A DNA stretch of 64,000 nucleotides from Planctomycetaceae bacterium (GTDB lineage Bacteria; Planctomycetota; Planctomycetia; Pirellulales; Pirellulaceae), in assembly GCA_020638975.1 (NCBI GenBank), contig JACKHN010000027.1, positions 1 to 64,000 of the forward strand, read 5' to 3'. Positions 9,669 to 18,723 of this stretch are shown here, piece by piece (the stretch's first letter is position 1; each line of letters opens with the position of its first letter). Under the pieces are notes generated by a model. It searched no databases. It was not told the origin of the DNA and saw only the letters and a list, made by a program, of their open reading frames with translations. The position numbers and the translations under genes are program-made.

Positions 9669-10643
9669 TCACAGCCACTTGCGGCGGCGGAAGTAGGCCA
9701 GCAACAATCCCGCGATCACCGTCATCATCGCCAACACTCCCCAAAAACTGGCCGGGTGATTCGAGGGTGGCCAGAGCGGGAGATTCATCCCGTAGATCCC
9801 TGCGACCAGCGTGAGCGGCAACATGATGCCGGCGTATAGGGTCAGGACGGTCATGATCTCGTTGGTCCGGCGTGTCAGTCCCGCGTGGTAATTGTCACGG
9901 ATGCTGACGATTGTCTCGCGTAGACTATCGACCGAGTCGATCACTTGGCTGAGGTGGTCGCACACATGGGAGAGCTGCTGACCCAGCGTTTCTGAAATAA
10001 AGTCGTACTCGCCCTTTGTCACGGGTTGAAGCAAGTGTCGTTGGGCCACTGCCAACCGCCGCAACTCAAGCAAGTCGCGACGGACCTCAGCGGCTTGCTC
10101 GAGTACTTCTTCATCGACCTCCGTGTCGAACGACTGCTCTTCCAACGCTTCTAACCGATCTTCGTAGCGATCGATGACATGCAGATAGTAGTCCACCATG
10201 GTATCAATGATTTCAAACAGCACGACATCGACACCGCGAACGAGCAGAGTCTCCGGGTGTCTGCCGCATCGGGCGCGGACTTGCCGTACGCTCAAAAGTG
10301 GCTGGCGTCCGACGGTGATCAAGAACCGAGTGCCACAAAAGGCGGCGAGTTTATGCGGATCGAGATCCTCTTGTTCTTTCAGACCGTACAATCCGTAGAG
10401 AACGAGAAAGATATAGCCTTCAAACTCGTCCACGCGAGGCTGTTGCTCGCCATGGAGGCAATCGTCCAACGCCTCTTCATCGAGACCGGCGATCTCGCCC
10501 AAGCGACGCAGGTCGTCGTCCGTGGGAGATTCTAGATCGACCCACACACGCACGTCTTCCCGCTGCCACAAGTCCGCAAGCTCGTCGAGCGATCTCAATG
10601 GTCGGCATTCGTTTTTCGGTAATAGCGCAAAGCCAATTGTCAT
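9669..10643 (-). CDS. corA: CorA-family magnesium/divalent-cation transporter
   Basis: CorA proteins are pentameric inner-membrane channels for Mg2+ (also Co2+, Ni2+). The 324-residue protein has the large acidic cytoplasmic domain, a long stalk helix (around YLHVIDRYEDRLEALEEQS) and two C-terminal membrane helices. The selectivity motif GMN is at residues 285-287 in VAGIYGMNLPLW, followed by a short loop and the last helix ending in the basic tail FRRRKWL. The length and topology are normal. The gene stands alone between the MscS-type channel gene (convergent) and the porin gene. Confidence 0.95.
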   Translation of the reverse strand: MTIGFALLPKNECRPLRSLDELADLWQREDVRVWVDLESPTDDDLRRLGEIAGLDEEALDDCLHGEQQPRVDEFEGYIFLVLYGLYGLKEQEDLDPHKLAAFCGTRFLITVGRQPLLSVRQVRARCGRHPETLLVRGVDVVLFEIIDTMVDYYLHVIDRYEDRLEALEEQSFDTEVDEEVLEQAAEVRRDLLELRRLAVAQRHLLQPVTKGEYDFISETLGQQLSHVCDHLSQVIDSVDSLRETIVSIRDNYHAGLTRRTNEIMTVLTLYAGIMLPLTLVAGIYGMNLPLWPPSNHPASFWGVLAMMTVIAGLLLAYFRRRKWL

Positions 10644-10802
10644 GGAAGGCGATTATAGCGATCGAGGATCGACTCCGTTGGAGCGTATTCCAAAATGAAT
10701 CCGGCGGGCCGACGGCGATAGCGGCGGGCCCTGCAAGATCCACCTTCCGGGCCAAGGCCGGCGGCTCACAATTTGACTCACGTTCGTATACGGTTAGGCA
10801 GT

Positions 10803-12263
10803 TTAGAAATCCAATTGGCCACGGAAGGCAAAGGTTTGCGCCTGGCTGCTGCCGAGAATCGGATCGTCGAGATCGGCGTGAATATAGTTGAACTGAAACT
10901 TGGTGTGGTCGCTTAAGTACCAGTTGAGCCCAAGCGTGACATCGGTCAGTCGCCGACCGGGTCGAGTGGCGTCTGGCACACCGGGTCGGTTCAAGTCGAT
11001 GTACGAGACTCGCGCGGCGAGTTCCCACGCTCCCCAGTAACCACACCAAAGATCGACCGGATGTGCGGGCTTCACGCGTCCGAACACACCCGATTGGCGA
11101 TTGTAGGGTATCGTCTCGCCGGTCAGCACGTACCGCATGTGGGCGTAGGCGGCAGGGAAAGTCGTAGACGTGCCATCCAGCAGATCGACTCGAGCCCAGC
11201 GAGCCTCGGACTGAATGAGCAAGCTGCCCCACGAGGCGGCACCTTCAACGTTGAAGAGATTGGTACGTTCCGTTGGCATCGCCCCTGTGTTAACGTTCGG
11301 CGGTACCGACACGAGAGGAAGGACGCTCAGTCCGGGCGGTCCAAGGTTGGGCTGCTGTCCCACGAAGAACTCGTCCTGGCTGACGTATTGGACCAAATCC
11401 CGACCGGGGTCGTTGTAGCTGTAGCCGAGTCCCACATGCACCAACCCCGAGTCGCCATAGTCGATTGGCAGGGCTGTGAAACGCGTTGCGATACCGTAAC
11501 CACCGGTGTCCGCGTAGACATTGCCGAAGTTGTCGCTGAGATACCGATACCCCGATGCCGCCCACGTCATTCGTTCATCCAACGCCGTATCGAACAGCAT
11601 GATCCCGGTTTGCCGAAATGGGCTCAGGGCAAACGCTGTTGGGCGTTCGAGGAAAGGCAGTTCGCGGACGCTGGTCAACTCGGTCATACCAAACGGCTGG
11701 CGATATCGTCCGATGCGGATGTTACCTCCAGGGGTCTCTTTAAATTGCATCCAGACGTCAACGAATCGAGCCTGCGCCTGAGCGAAGTCGAATTCCATTA
11801 TGTAAGACGTACGTTCCGTCACGTTTCCAGTGGCCGCGAGCCGGGCGCGTCGGAATCCCACGCCGTCTTCGATATCCCCTAACGTCGCTCGATTCACCGC
11901 ATTCTGGTTGTAGAACCCCCCATCGAGGTGGAAGAAGCCCGTTACCTTGACGGTCGGGAATCCTGACCCGGCTTTGCCGGGGCAGGCACACGTTGAAGGC
12001 GACTGTTTGCAGTTTGGGCAGGAGTGCTCCGAGACGTATCCCGCATCGTGCACCAACGGTGTTCGCTCAAACGGAGCATCTTGCGTGAAGATAAATTCAC
12101 CCCCACGAAGTTGCTGCATCTGGATCTCCAATGCCTGCAACCGTTGGGTGACCGCTTCAAAGTCCTGTCCCGAATCGAATCCGATATTCTCCTCAGCTAT
12201 CAGTCCCGCAGGAGCCAAGTAGATAAAGGCGGTGAGCAAACAACAAGCAGTGTAAGTACGCAT
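10803..12263 (-). CDS. Outer-membrane porin, OprO/OprP (phosphate-selective) family
   Basis: A 486-residue secreted protein with a signal peptide (residues 1-23, cut before EENIG), a short coiled coil that usually precedes planctomycete porin barrels (AVTQRLQALEIQMQQL) and a cysteine pair region CPNCKQSPSTCAC before the barrel. The rest alternates as in a beta barrel, with family stretches VGFRRARLAATGNV, IRIGRYRQPFGMTELTS, FLERPTAFALSPFRQTGIM and WELAARVSYIDL, ending in Phe (FRGQLDF) as outer-membrane barrels do. The family takes up phosphate or polyphosphate, but the substrate here is not shown. Lone gene. Confidence 0.9.
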   Translation of the reverse strand: MRTYTACCLLTAFIYLAPAGLIAEENIGFDSGQDFEAVTQRLQALEIQMQQLRGGEFIFTQDAPFERTPLVHDAGYVSEHSCPNCKQSPSTCACPGKAGSGFPTVKVTGFFHLDGGFYNQNAVNRATLGDIEDGVGFRRARLAATGNVTERTSYIMEFDFAQAQARFVDVWMQFKETPGGNIRIGRYRQPFGMTELTSVRELPFLERPTAFALSPFRQTGIMLFDTALDERMTWAASGYRYLSDNFGNVYADTGGYGIATRFTALPIDYGDSGLVHVGLGYSYNDPGRDLVQYVSQDEFFVGQQPNLGPPGLSVLPLVSVPPNVNTGAMPTERTNLFNVEGAASWGSLLIQSEARWARVDLLDGTSTTFPAAYAHMRYVLTGETIPYNRQSGVFGRVKPAHPVDLWCGYWGAWELAARVSYIDLNRPGVPDATRPGRRLTDVTLGLNWYLSDHTKFQFNYIHADLDDPILGSSQAQTFAFRGQLDF

Positions 12264-12579
12264 TGGGAGCTCGCGAAGATATGTGGGAATCGCCGAAGAT
12301 GACGATTCGAGGACGAGTCTGGACCGCTATTCGATCCATCGGCATCGTTAGGACCGCTTCTACCGGAAAAGTCCAAAAAGTCGGGGCAACCAGTACAAAC
12401 GGGTGGGGCTTGAATTGTGTTACATCAGCTCTCTTCGCGCGTACGTCGCCCGACCTCGCGGGCTCGATGAATTTTAGGGTGTCTGTTCATTGACAGCGCA
12501 TGGACAACGCTCAATGGAAGCTTCCCTGGCTTGGTGACAAGACATTCCGAGACGCCGTGACCGCTGAGTTCGCTATGCG
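12264..12579. other. Intergenic, no supported gene
   Basis: About 316 bases between the 3' end of a glycosyltransferase gene and the 5' end of the porin gene. Only short accidental frames occur. The porin promoter should lie near 12264-12400; no confident promoter boxes are visible. Confidence 0.4.
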
Positions 12580-14109
12580 TCAAGCGGCGTTGCGCCGCGG
12601 ACGAGGCAGCGACTGACTTGTAGCGTCATCGGCTTCAACGCTTGGATCTGTAGTTACAACCTGGGGAACGAACTTCCTTGTTCTGTGGCCAAGTTCATCA
12701 TTGCACTGCTGTCTCGTGCGGCCCCGCGTGTTGCCTGAGTCGCGCTCAGCGGTTCTCTTCCATGCTGGCCAGTCGCGAGGCATTGCTCCAGTTTTCACCG
12801 CACGCATCATCGCGATGGATGCACCTTTAAGATTGCTGCACCAGAGTAATCGGCAAGCAAGCCTTGCGTAAAGACGCGCCAGACAAAGCTGATCGGCATT
12901 CGTCACCCAGCCAAGTGCTGTTGCATCCGACCACAGTCGTTCTACCGCTTCCAAACCATCTAACCACGGGGTAAACGTGACGTAGAAATGCAGTTGAGAA
13001 TACAAGCCTCGACCGGACGACCGCGTGTAGGGACTGGTTTGCAGTTTTGTCGCGCCCTGCTCGTAGTTTTTTTGCGCGTAGTGCGTCCACACGTCCAGGC
13101 ACCAATTCAGATTATTCTCGATGCGTTGCCACTCAGCGGCGGTCGCCTGGGTGGCATGGCGAAACTTCGGCCACATCGCTCGTACTTGATCAGGATCTTT
13201 GCCTTCGGTCGAATGCCAAAACGCAAACTGCGCAGTCCAATCTTGAATCATTTGCGACTTAGTGAACGACGAATGCCGTGCTGCGCTCTCTAGGTAGTCT
13301 TCCGTAGCATCGCCGTGCCCCGTTTGAAAAAGATGCCATGCGATCCACGTTGTCGAGTAGTAGCGAACCGACGATTCACAGTGGCGAACCGAACTCGGTA
13401 GTCGCGGGTTGGCAAACACCTTGTTCAACAACATTTGCATGGACGCGGCTTGCTCAGAAACGCGGCTGCGAACCATGCTGCCGGAGTGATGGCGATAACA
13501 TAAGGTGGGCTCCTTCAGCCATTCGAACTTACATCCTTCGACGGCCAAACGGAGCAGCAATTCGGTATCTTCCGACTGCCGCATTTCCTTGTCGAATCCG
13601 CCCACCTTCGTCAACCACTCGCGGCGGAATAAGAGCGATCCCAGCCGAACAGGTTGATAGGCTAACCAAGTTTTTACGTTGAGTTTCGGCGAAACGTGCC
13701 AGGGTTCGACCGTGCCGAATTCTCGTCCGCTCGCGTCCGCCAGCATCCACCCGCTGTGAACCGCGCCCAGCTGTGTGTTGTCCTCTAAGAGCGCGACTTG
13801 CTTGTGAAACTTTGTTGGCAAGAACCAATCGTCCGCGTCGAGCATTGCGACATACTTGCCGCTCGCCTCACGCAGCCCCCGATTACGAGCAACGGCGGGG
13901 CCTGCATTGGCCTGTGAAACTAGCCGAATGTTGTGGCCATATCGTTCTACTATGCCCTTCGTGTCGTCCGTTGATCCATCATCAACGACGATGATTTCCA
14001 CATCGGGGTATTCTTGCGCGTCAATGCTATCCAGGGCGCAAGTTATGAAGTCAGCACTGTTATACGTCGGAATGACAACACTGACTTTTGGAGTTCTCTC
14101 TTGAAGCAT
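12580..14109 (-). CDS. Family 2 glycosyltransferase with long C-terminal domain
   Basis: An inverting GT-A enzyme of 509 residues that transfers a sugar from a nucleotide sugar. The N-terminal 230 residues hold the fold: VSVVIPTYNSADF, VVDDGSTDDT, AGPAVARNRGL and the metal-binding DADDWF, then WMLADASG, GSLLFRREW and SEDTELLLRLA. The C-terminal 270 residues have no recognised catalytic motif and contain helical, tetratricopeptide-like stretches; the same kind of tail follows the GT domain in the paralogue at 17225-18604 (compare YYSTTWIAWHLFQTG with YYSSMWQAWHLFRTG). The last 50 residues are basic and disordered. The acceptor is unknown; the surrounding genes suggest a surface glycan or glycosylated product. 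Confidence 0.88.
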   Translation of the reverse strand: MLQERTPKVSVVIPTYNSADFITCALDSIDAQEYPDVEIIVVDDGSTDDTKGIVERYGHNIRLVSQANAGPAVARNRGLREASGKYVAMLDADDWFLPTKFHKQVALLEDNTQLGAVHSGWMLADASGREFGTVEPWHVSPKLNVKTWLAYQPVRLGSLLFRREWLTKVGGFDKEMRQSEDTELLLRLAVEGCKFEWLKEPTLCYRHHSGSMVRSRVSEQAASMQMLLNKVFANPRLPSSVRHCESSVRYYSTTWIAWHLFQTGHGDATEDYLESAARHSSFTKSQMIQDWTAQFAFWHSTEGKDPDQVRAMWPKFRHATQATAAEWQRIENNLNWCLDVWTHYAQKNYEQGATKLQTSPYTRSSGRGLYSQLHFYVTFTPWLDGLEAVERLWSDATALGWVTNADQLCLARLYARLACRLLWCSNLKGASIAMMRAVKTGAMPRDWPAWKRTAERDSGNTRGRTRQQCNDELGHRTRKFVPQVVTTDPSVEADDATSQSLPRPRRNAA

Positions 14110-14350
14110 TAAGAGCGTTAGCCTCTGATTTCTGGGAGATGCTTTTTAGCGCGGGGTGTGATGCGACGTATCGTCGCGTTGATGTGACATGGGCCGGACT
14201 ATAGATTTCGCGAACTTGCAGGTCAATATTGACGTGCTGCGTCAGCATATGATATTGATCGCCGGAATGCTCGCTAAAAAGTCCTGCGTCACTATCACAT
14301 GTACATCCATTTCTTGTGATATTCTGGCGAATTAGTTACGGATACTGTCG

Positions 14351-15115
14351 ATGCTGGAACTTGCCAAGATTTTCTTCATCAACATGAAGAAAGACCATGA
14401 AAGAAGAGAACTGCTCGAAGCGTCTTTGCGGGAGCATTTTCGTGGTGTTCCCTTCGAGAGAATCGAAGCGGTGACTCCAGAAACAATGTGGGAGCATGAA
14501 GCATTTTTCAAAGGGCGACTATGCGATCGGCTCAAGCCAATCGACGGAGTTTACCCGCTTCCAGGCACCATCTGCTGTAACCTGTCGCATTATCAAGCGT
14601 TACGAAAGATTGAATCCGAGTGGCGAGTACACCAGCGACCGGATTGCTGTTACTTGCTGCTGGAAGACGACTGCGTCTTTGATGGCACTGTCTACCCAAA
14701 AATTAAAAACACGATATTCCCGTCGCTGCCGGAAGATTGGAAGCTCGTTAAGCACTCGCTGGGAAAAGCGATTCAGAATGATCGCGTCGGCGACTTGTTC
14801 TTCGATGTGTCTGGAGCGAGGGACAAAAACTGGGACTATTACTGGGGTACCCATTTCGTCATTTATAACGGACGATCGATCGCTGAGATCATCCGGCTTA
14901 TGGAGACAACTCTCATTACCGACACCGACGGTTGGATGCGGTGCAACATCGATGGGAATTACAGCTTTGCACAGCACATGCACATTAAGCAAAGCAATTT
15001 AGGTGGTTCCAACACGAACCCTAACTACGCTAGTCCAAGGTTTGAGGATCGAACGAATCGTTTCCGTCGCGGAAGTATTCTCTCCCGAGCGTGGGACTTG
15101 CTTCGCGCCGCATAA
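14351..15115 (+). CDS. Family 25 (LPS-type) glycosyltransferase
   Basis: This 254-residue protein resembles GT25 enzymes that add sugars to lipooligosaccharide or, in other members, to hydroxylysine of proteins. The family start is visible as AKIFFINMKKDHERRELL followed by FERIEAVTPE; the central GTICCNLSHYQALRKI corresponds to the GC.LSH signature and LLLEDDCVF is the acidic metal/nucleotide site. Later GTHFVIYNGRSI is also typical. The last 38 codons overlap in another frame with a sequence resembling the end of an oxygenase gene (15117-15446). The gene is divergent from the GT2 gene upstream with a 241-base gap between them. Confidence 0.82.
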   Translation: MLELAKIFFINMKKDHERRELLEASLREHFRGVPFERIEAVTPETMWEHEAFFKGRLCDRLKPIDGVYPLPGTICCNLSHYQALRKIESEWRVHQRPDCCYLLLEDDCVFDGTVYPKIKNTIFPSLPEDWKLVKHSLGKAIQNDRVGDLFFDVSGARDKNWDYYWGTHFVIYNGRSIAEIIRLMETTLITDTDGWMRCNIDGNYSFAQHMHIKQSNLGGSNTNPNYASPRFEDRTNRFRRGSILSRAWDLLRAA

Positions 15116-15116
15116 G

Positions 15117-15446
15117 GGTCGTTTGGCGCAGTACGAGGAACGACGCGCGAAAATCGATGATGTTTGCATTCCGATCCGCGACGCCTTCGCACGGCTAGGT
15201 CCATCCGCGACGGAGGCGGAGCTATCGCAACTCATCGCGGAACAATACACCGCCCCCATTAGTTCGGAGGTCGAGCAGTTGATCGCCGAAGCCGGGACGA
15301 TTGTGGTGATGGACCACGCTTTACACCACGGAATGGCTCCGAATGAAAGCGAAACAGTTCGTCGCGCCGTTTACTATCGCTTGCCGTGGCTCGCTACGAA
15401 CCGCCCTTGCGATGTACTCAATCCCGATCGATACCGAGCGGCCTGA
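15117..15446 (+). pseudogene. Remnant of a phytanoyl-CoA dioxygenase-like gene (3' end)
   Basis: The frame reads about 109 residues to a stop. It ends with AGTIVVMDHALHHG, APNES and RRAVYYRLPW, which match the distal half of the Fe(II)/2-oxoglutarate site in PhyH-like enzymes: the last iron-binding His in the HG context and the Arg that holds 2-oxoglutarate. The HxD pair and the beta strands before it are missing, and the frame upstream merges into the end of the GT25 gene. An ATG at 15003 in this frame exists but lies inside GT25. I infer a truncated gene, perhaps by a deletion that fused the two loci; a short functional protein cannot be excluded. Confidence 0.5.
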
Positions 15447-15459
15447 CCTACCTCCGTCA

Positions 15460-16716
15460 TCAGATCGAAACGCCCTGAGGATTGGGCGTAACGGCGATGG
15501 CAGTATCTTCTAACATTCGCACTTTCCAAGGTCCCTGGATTTCGTACTTCACACCGCGCCATTCGATGCGTCGCGCGAACGTCGCCGACAGCGACGCACA
15601 AAGGTGGATGCAGACTGCGAGGGATAACGCGAGAGGAATTCGAAACAACTGGCTCTGGCTGGCGGGTATCGCCAATTCGCCTTGTCGGCGAACAACACTT
15701 CGGGCGCTGCCGTCCAAGATGAACCACAGCACCGAGACCACGGTGCTAAGTATCAATGCACCTGAACCAAACAAAGTGGCTTCGCTAATGTCGCCCCGTG
15801 CAGCACAAACGATTGCCATGGCGACGGCACCCGCCCACATGGCGGCAGACCCTAGCGAATAGGCCAGCAACGCAGGCCACCACGGTCGTACGTAGGTGCT
15901 CGTCCAGGTCAATTGCCGTCGGAGAAACTGATGGGCAAAAGCCAGATCACACTCTTCGCGATTCGCCATCAGCAAGGAAGGCACGAATTGGAGCTTCATT
16001 CTCTGTTGCTTGACAACGGTCCGAACGGGTCCATCGTCAACAATCGCATGAGCCCACTTGTCGCGTAGATTCCCTGCCTTTACCACGGAGGATCGAATTG
16101 CCAAAGATCCACCCCAAGGGATCTGCGCGGCGAGCATAACGACGATACTGGGCCCGTTGCACAATTGTCGCACTAACGACCCCATCCATCCCTGTCCAGG
16201 CAAGAACCAGCGATTTCCAAACGTGGCTCCGACCATTGGATCTGCCATGGGTGCGATCAGTTCACGCAACCAAGTTGCGTGGCTCTCAAGATCTGCGTCG
16301 GCCAGCACGATGACCTCGAACGAGTCGTCTACGTCGCCGAGCAATTGCACCAACGAACTGCATTTCAAACTGCATGTCTTGAGTCGTTGACGAAGTGGCG
16401 CAACCACCACATTGGTCGCACCCAATTCGGCGATGGTCTGTCGAACGATGTTCCAGGCAGGATCTTTTTCGGAATCGACTGCGATGAACAGCTTGTAGTC
16501 GGGGTAATCTTGGCGTAGCAGGCGTCGCAGGCTATGGGTGAGGTTCGGGTCCGCACCACGAAGGCAGAGTAAAACGGCGGCCTTGGGCAGCGTTGCGTCC
16601 TCCGCTGGCGGTGGTGCCTTGCGGCTCAAGATTCGCACCATCACGAACGTCCAGAACGCGTTGTATGCAGCTAGAAAAACAAGGCTCCAGAAGAAAAACT
16701 GTGCGAGTCCTAACAT
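15460..16716 (-). CDS. Membrane glycosyltransferase, GT2/GT21-like (ceramide glucosyltransferase/HpnI type)
   Basis: A 418-residue processive-type GT: an N-terminal membrane helix (LAQFFFWSLVFLAAYNAFWTFVMV), a cytoplasmic GT-A domain with AVLLCLRGADPNL, LFIAVDSEKDPAW, the metal-binding LADADLESHATWL, a GGSLAIRSSVV acceptor region and IVDDGPVRT, then RRQLTWTSTYVR, which matches the (Q/R)xxRW-type motif only loosely. Three or four C-terminal helices follow. Relatives glycosylate lipids such as ceramide or hopanoid precursors. It lies convergent to the GT25/PhyH remnant. The lipid acceptor is inference from the family. Confidence 0.82.
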   Translation of the reverse strand: MLGLAQFFFWSLVFLAAYNAFWTFVMVRILSRKAPPPAEDATLPKAAVLLCLRGADPNLTHSLRRLLRQDYPDYKLFIAVDSEKDPAWNIVRQTIAELGATNVVVAPLRQRLKTCSLKCSSLVQLLGDVDDSFEVIVLADADLESHATWLRELIAPMADPMVGATFGNRWFLPGQGWMGSLVRQLCNGPSIVVMLAAQIPWGGSLAIRSSVVKAGNLRDKWAHAIVDDGPVRTVVKQQRMKLQFVPSLLMANREECDLAFAHQFLRRQLTWTSTYVRPWWPALLAYSLGSAAMWAGAVAMAIVCAARGDISEATLFGSGALILSTVVSVLWFILDGSARSVVRRQGELAIPASQSQLFRIPLALSLAVCIHLCASLSATFARRIEWRGVKYEIQGPWKVRMLEDTAIAVTPNPQGVSI

Positions 16717-16916
16717 GTGTTCTCTCGTGTTTTTGAACGCAGAATCTTGCGAACCCTAAAAGAAGCCACGGATCGGGTCAATATCAGCTTCCACATCAGC
16801 GCAGCGGGGGAGCGAGGTGGGTACTATAGGGCGTTACGACCTTGGCAGAGGCGTGAAGAACATCCTATTCTTTGTTCTGCCAACTAGTCGCAATCGGAAC
16901 GATCCAGCCGGTCGTC

Positions 16917-17010
16917 TAGTGCGAGTCGCACGGACGCGTAGCGGCTCTGGCGGTCCAATTCCCAGGGAATGTTGACGAAACAACGCGACGCTTATCCAAA
17001 GACCGCTCTA
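16917..17010. repeat. 94-bp MITE-like element, copy 1
   Basis: The element begins TAGTGCGAGTCGCACGGACG and ends GACCGCTCTA. A second copy of exactly the same length lies at 35022-35115, and its first 15 bases recur alone at 40778-40792. Both ends carry TA and a weak inverted repeat (TAGTGCG against TAGAGCGG), as expected for a small non-autonomous element inserting at TA. No coding capacity. Confidence 0.65.
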
Positions 17011-17155
17011 GGGCACTGCTTCCTTGACTCACGACCGAAACGCACATTGCTTAGCATGCGAACCAGCCCAGTATGTGCGCCAGTGCGAACTTGATCTCGG
17101 GACTCGTCCATAGGGACTTGCAAAAGGAGACGTGCGATATCGACCCTCTCTCGAT

Positions 17156-17221
17156 TTCCGACACAATACTACCCAACTTCCGACACAATACTACCCAACT
17201 TCCGACACAATACTACCCAAC
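17156..17221. repeat. Three tandem 22-bp repeats upstream of glycosyltransferase start
   Basis: Three identical copies of TTCCGACACAATACTACCCA plus AC, at 17156-17177, 17178-17199 and 17200-17221, with no spacers. The array ends three bases before the ATG of the GT2 gene. Because 22 is not a multiple of three, each copy reads in a different frame if translated. A change in copy number would shift the frame between the upstream GTG (17132) and the gene. Confidence 0.95.
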
Positions 17222-17224
17222 GTA

Positions 17225-18604
17225 ATGCCTATCGCTCGCATCAGCGTCATCGTCCCCGCCTACAACAACAAGAGATATATTCGTCGGGCGTTGGACAGCA
17301 TTTTTGAACAGAATTACGAGAACGTTGAAGTTATCGTGGTCGACGATGGCTCGACGGACGGCACCGGTGACGTACTCAGGGAATTCTCCGACCGAATCCA
17401 CATTGTCCGCCAGCAAAACGCAGGTTCTGCCGCCGCACGAAATCGAGGTTTGCAGGAAGCGACAGGAGAATATATCGCTTTTCTAGACGCGGACGATTGG
17501 TTTCTGCCCGGGAAGTTCCAAAAGCAGGTTCAGATCCTGAACACGAATCCTGGGCTTGGAGCGGTGCATAGCGGATGGAAGATTGTCGCCGCCGACGGCG
17601 ATTTCCGGCGGCTAGTCGAGCCCTGGCACGACGCTCCAAAATTGAACCTCACCGCGTGGCTAATCTCCAAACCGGTCAGATTGGGATCGATGTTGATTCG
17701 TCGTGAGAAACTGGATGCGATTGGAAACTTCGACCCCGAGTTGCGACAGAGTCAGGACGTGGACCTGGTGCTAAGGCTTGCGCTTGCGGGATGCCGAATG
17801 CAGTGGCTGTGCGAACCCACGCTGTGTTATCGACATCACGACGATAGCACGATTCATCGTGACGCATTAGCCCAGGTGAAGTATGCGTCGATGGTGCTGG
17901 ACAAGTTTTTCAGTGATCCACGCGTTCCGAAATCGCTGCAGCGACGTGAAACGAAAGTGAGATACTACTCGTCGATGTGGCAGGCTTGGCACTTATTTCG
18001 CACAGGGAACGCCAAGGATGCGGCAACTCACCTAGAAACCACTCGGCGGTACTCTCCTCACGATGCTTATGAAACCGCATTGGACTGGGCGGCTCATTTC
18101 GCAACTTGGAATCTCGCCGACGGTGGTGATCCGCAGGATGTGAACTCGTTGCTGCCTTTCATTCAGCAAGCTCGCGATATTGACATAGTCGCCCATCAAA
18201 AGATGCTGGCAATGCTGGAATGGTGCCTGAGAGTCTGGGTGCCTTATTCTCAAGGCGATTTCGACACCGGACTTTCTCAACTACTGACCTACACAGACCT
18301 CAACGGCACTGAATTGGCGCACTGCGTTGGTTTCTGTGTGCTGGTTACTCCGCTTACCGCTCCTGCGGCAACCGTTCGAACATTCTGGCAGCATGGACTT
18401 GAACGCGGTCTGGTCAGGAAAGCAGACGGGCACGCGGTCATGATCCTGCTGCTTGCGTTATGCGGGCGAGCCATCTGGGATGGAAAGTGGCTTGTGGCCA
18501 TGTCGACACTCAAGTCAGCCTCGATCGTCGGCTGTCACCCCAAAACCTGGCCCATGGCGACCGCGTTTCTCTGCAAGGCGATTCGGCGGTGCATCAGTCT
18601 GTAG
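17225..18604 (+). CDS. Family 2 glycosyltransferase with long C-terminal domain (paralogue)
   Basis: A 459-residue inverting glycosyltransferase. Motifs: ISVIVPAYNNKRYI, VIVVDDGSTDGT, AGSAAARNRGLQEATG, FLDADDWFLPGKFQKQV, GSMLIRREKL and QSQDVDLVLRLALAGC. The C-terminal 230 residues align by eye with the tail of the GT2 at 12580-14109 (for example LCYRHHDDSTIHRD against LCYRHHSGSMVRSR), so the two are paralogues on opposite strands. The ATG at 17225 is chosen because it matches the start of the paralogue. An in-frame GTG at 17132 has GGAG two bases upstream and would read through the 22-bp repeats, adding 31 residues. Confidence 0.85.
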   Translation: MPIARISVIVPAYNNKRYIRRALDSIFEQNYENVEVIVVDDGSTDGTGDVLREFSDRIHIVRQQNAGSAAARNRGLQEATGEYIAFLDADDWFLPGKFQKQVQILNTNPGLGAVHSGWKIVAADGDFRRLVEPWHDAPKLNLTAWLISKPVRLGSMLIRREKLDAIGNFDPELRQSQDVDLVLRLALAGCRMQWLCEPTLCYRHHDDSTIHRDALAQVKYASMVLDKFFSDPRVPKSLQRRETKVRYYSSMWQAWHLFRTGNAKDAATHLETTRRYSPHDAYETALDWAAHFATWNLADGGDPQDVNSLLPFIQQARDIDIVAHQKMLAMLEWCLRVWVPYSQGDFDTGLSQLLTYTDLNGTELAHCVGFCVLVTPLTAPAATVRTFWQHGLERGLVRKADGHAVMILLLALCGRAIWDGKWLVAMSTLKSASIVGCHPKTWPMATAFLCKAIRRCISL

Positions 18605-18723
18605 CATTTCGGCTTGCGAGTCCGGCACGCTATTGACGCTTGTTGCTATATCCTGCTATTTCATAAACACACCATGACTTCGACGATTCTAAATTGTCGT
18701 ACGTTGCCGACGAGGAGACTCAG

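Larger units (their letters stand above)
16717..17224. other. Divergent intergenic region with a 94-bp repeat and a 22-bp triplet repeat
   Basis: No gene is seen in these 508 bases between two divergent glycosyltransferase genes. They contain a 94-bp repeat element (16917-17010) that recurs at 35022-35115, and three tandem 22-bp units (17156-17221) that end three bases before the likely ATG of the next gene. Confidence 0.6.

Noticed and set aside
11061..11882. 273-codon plus-strand frame inside the porin gene
   Set aside because: It is the complement of well-supported porin sequence and its composition is typical of a shadow frame.
17156..17221. Short CRISPR-like array
   Set aside because: The three 22-bp units are contiguous with no spacers, and no cas genes are near.
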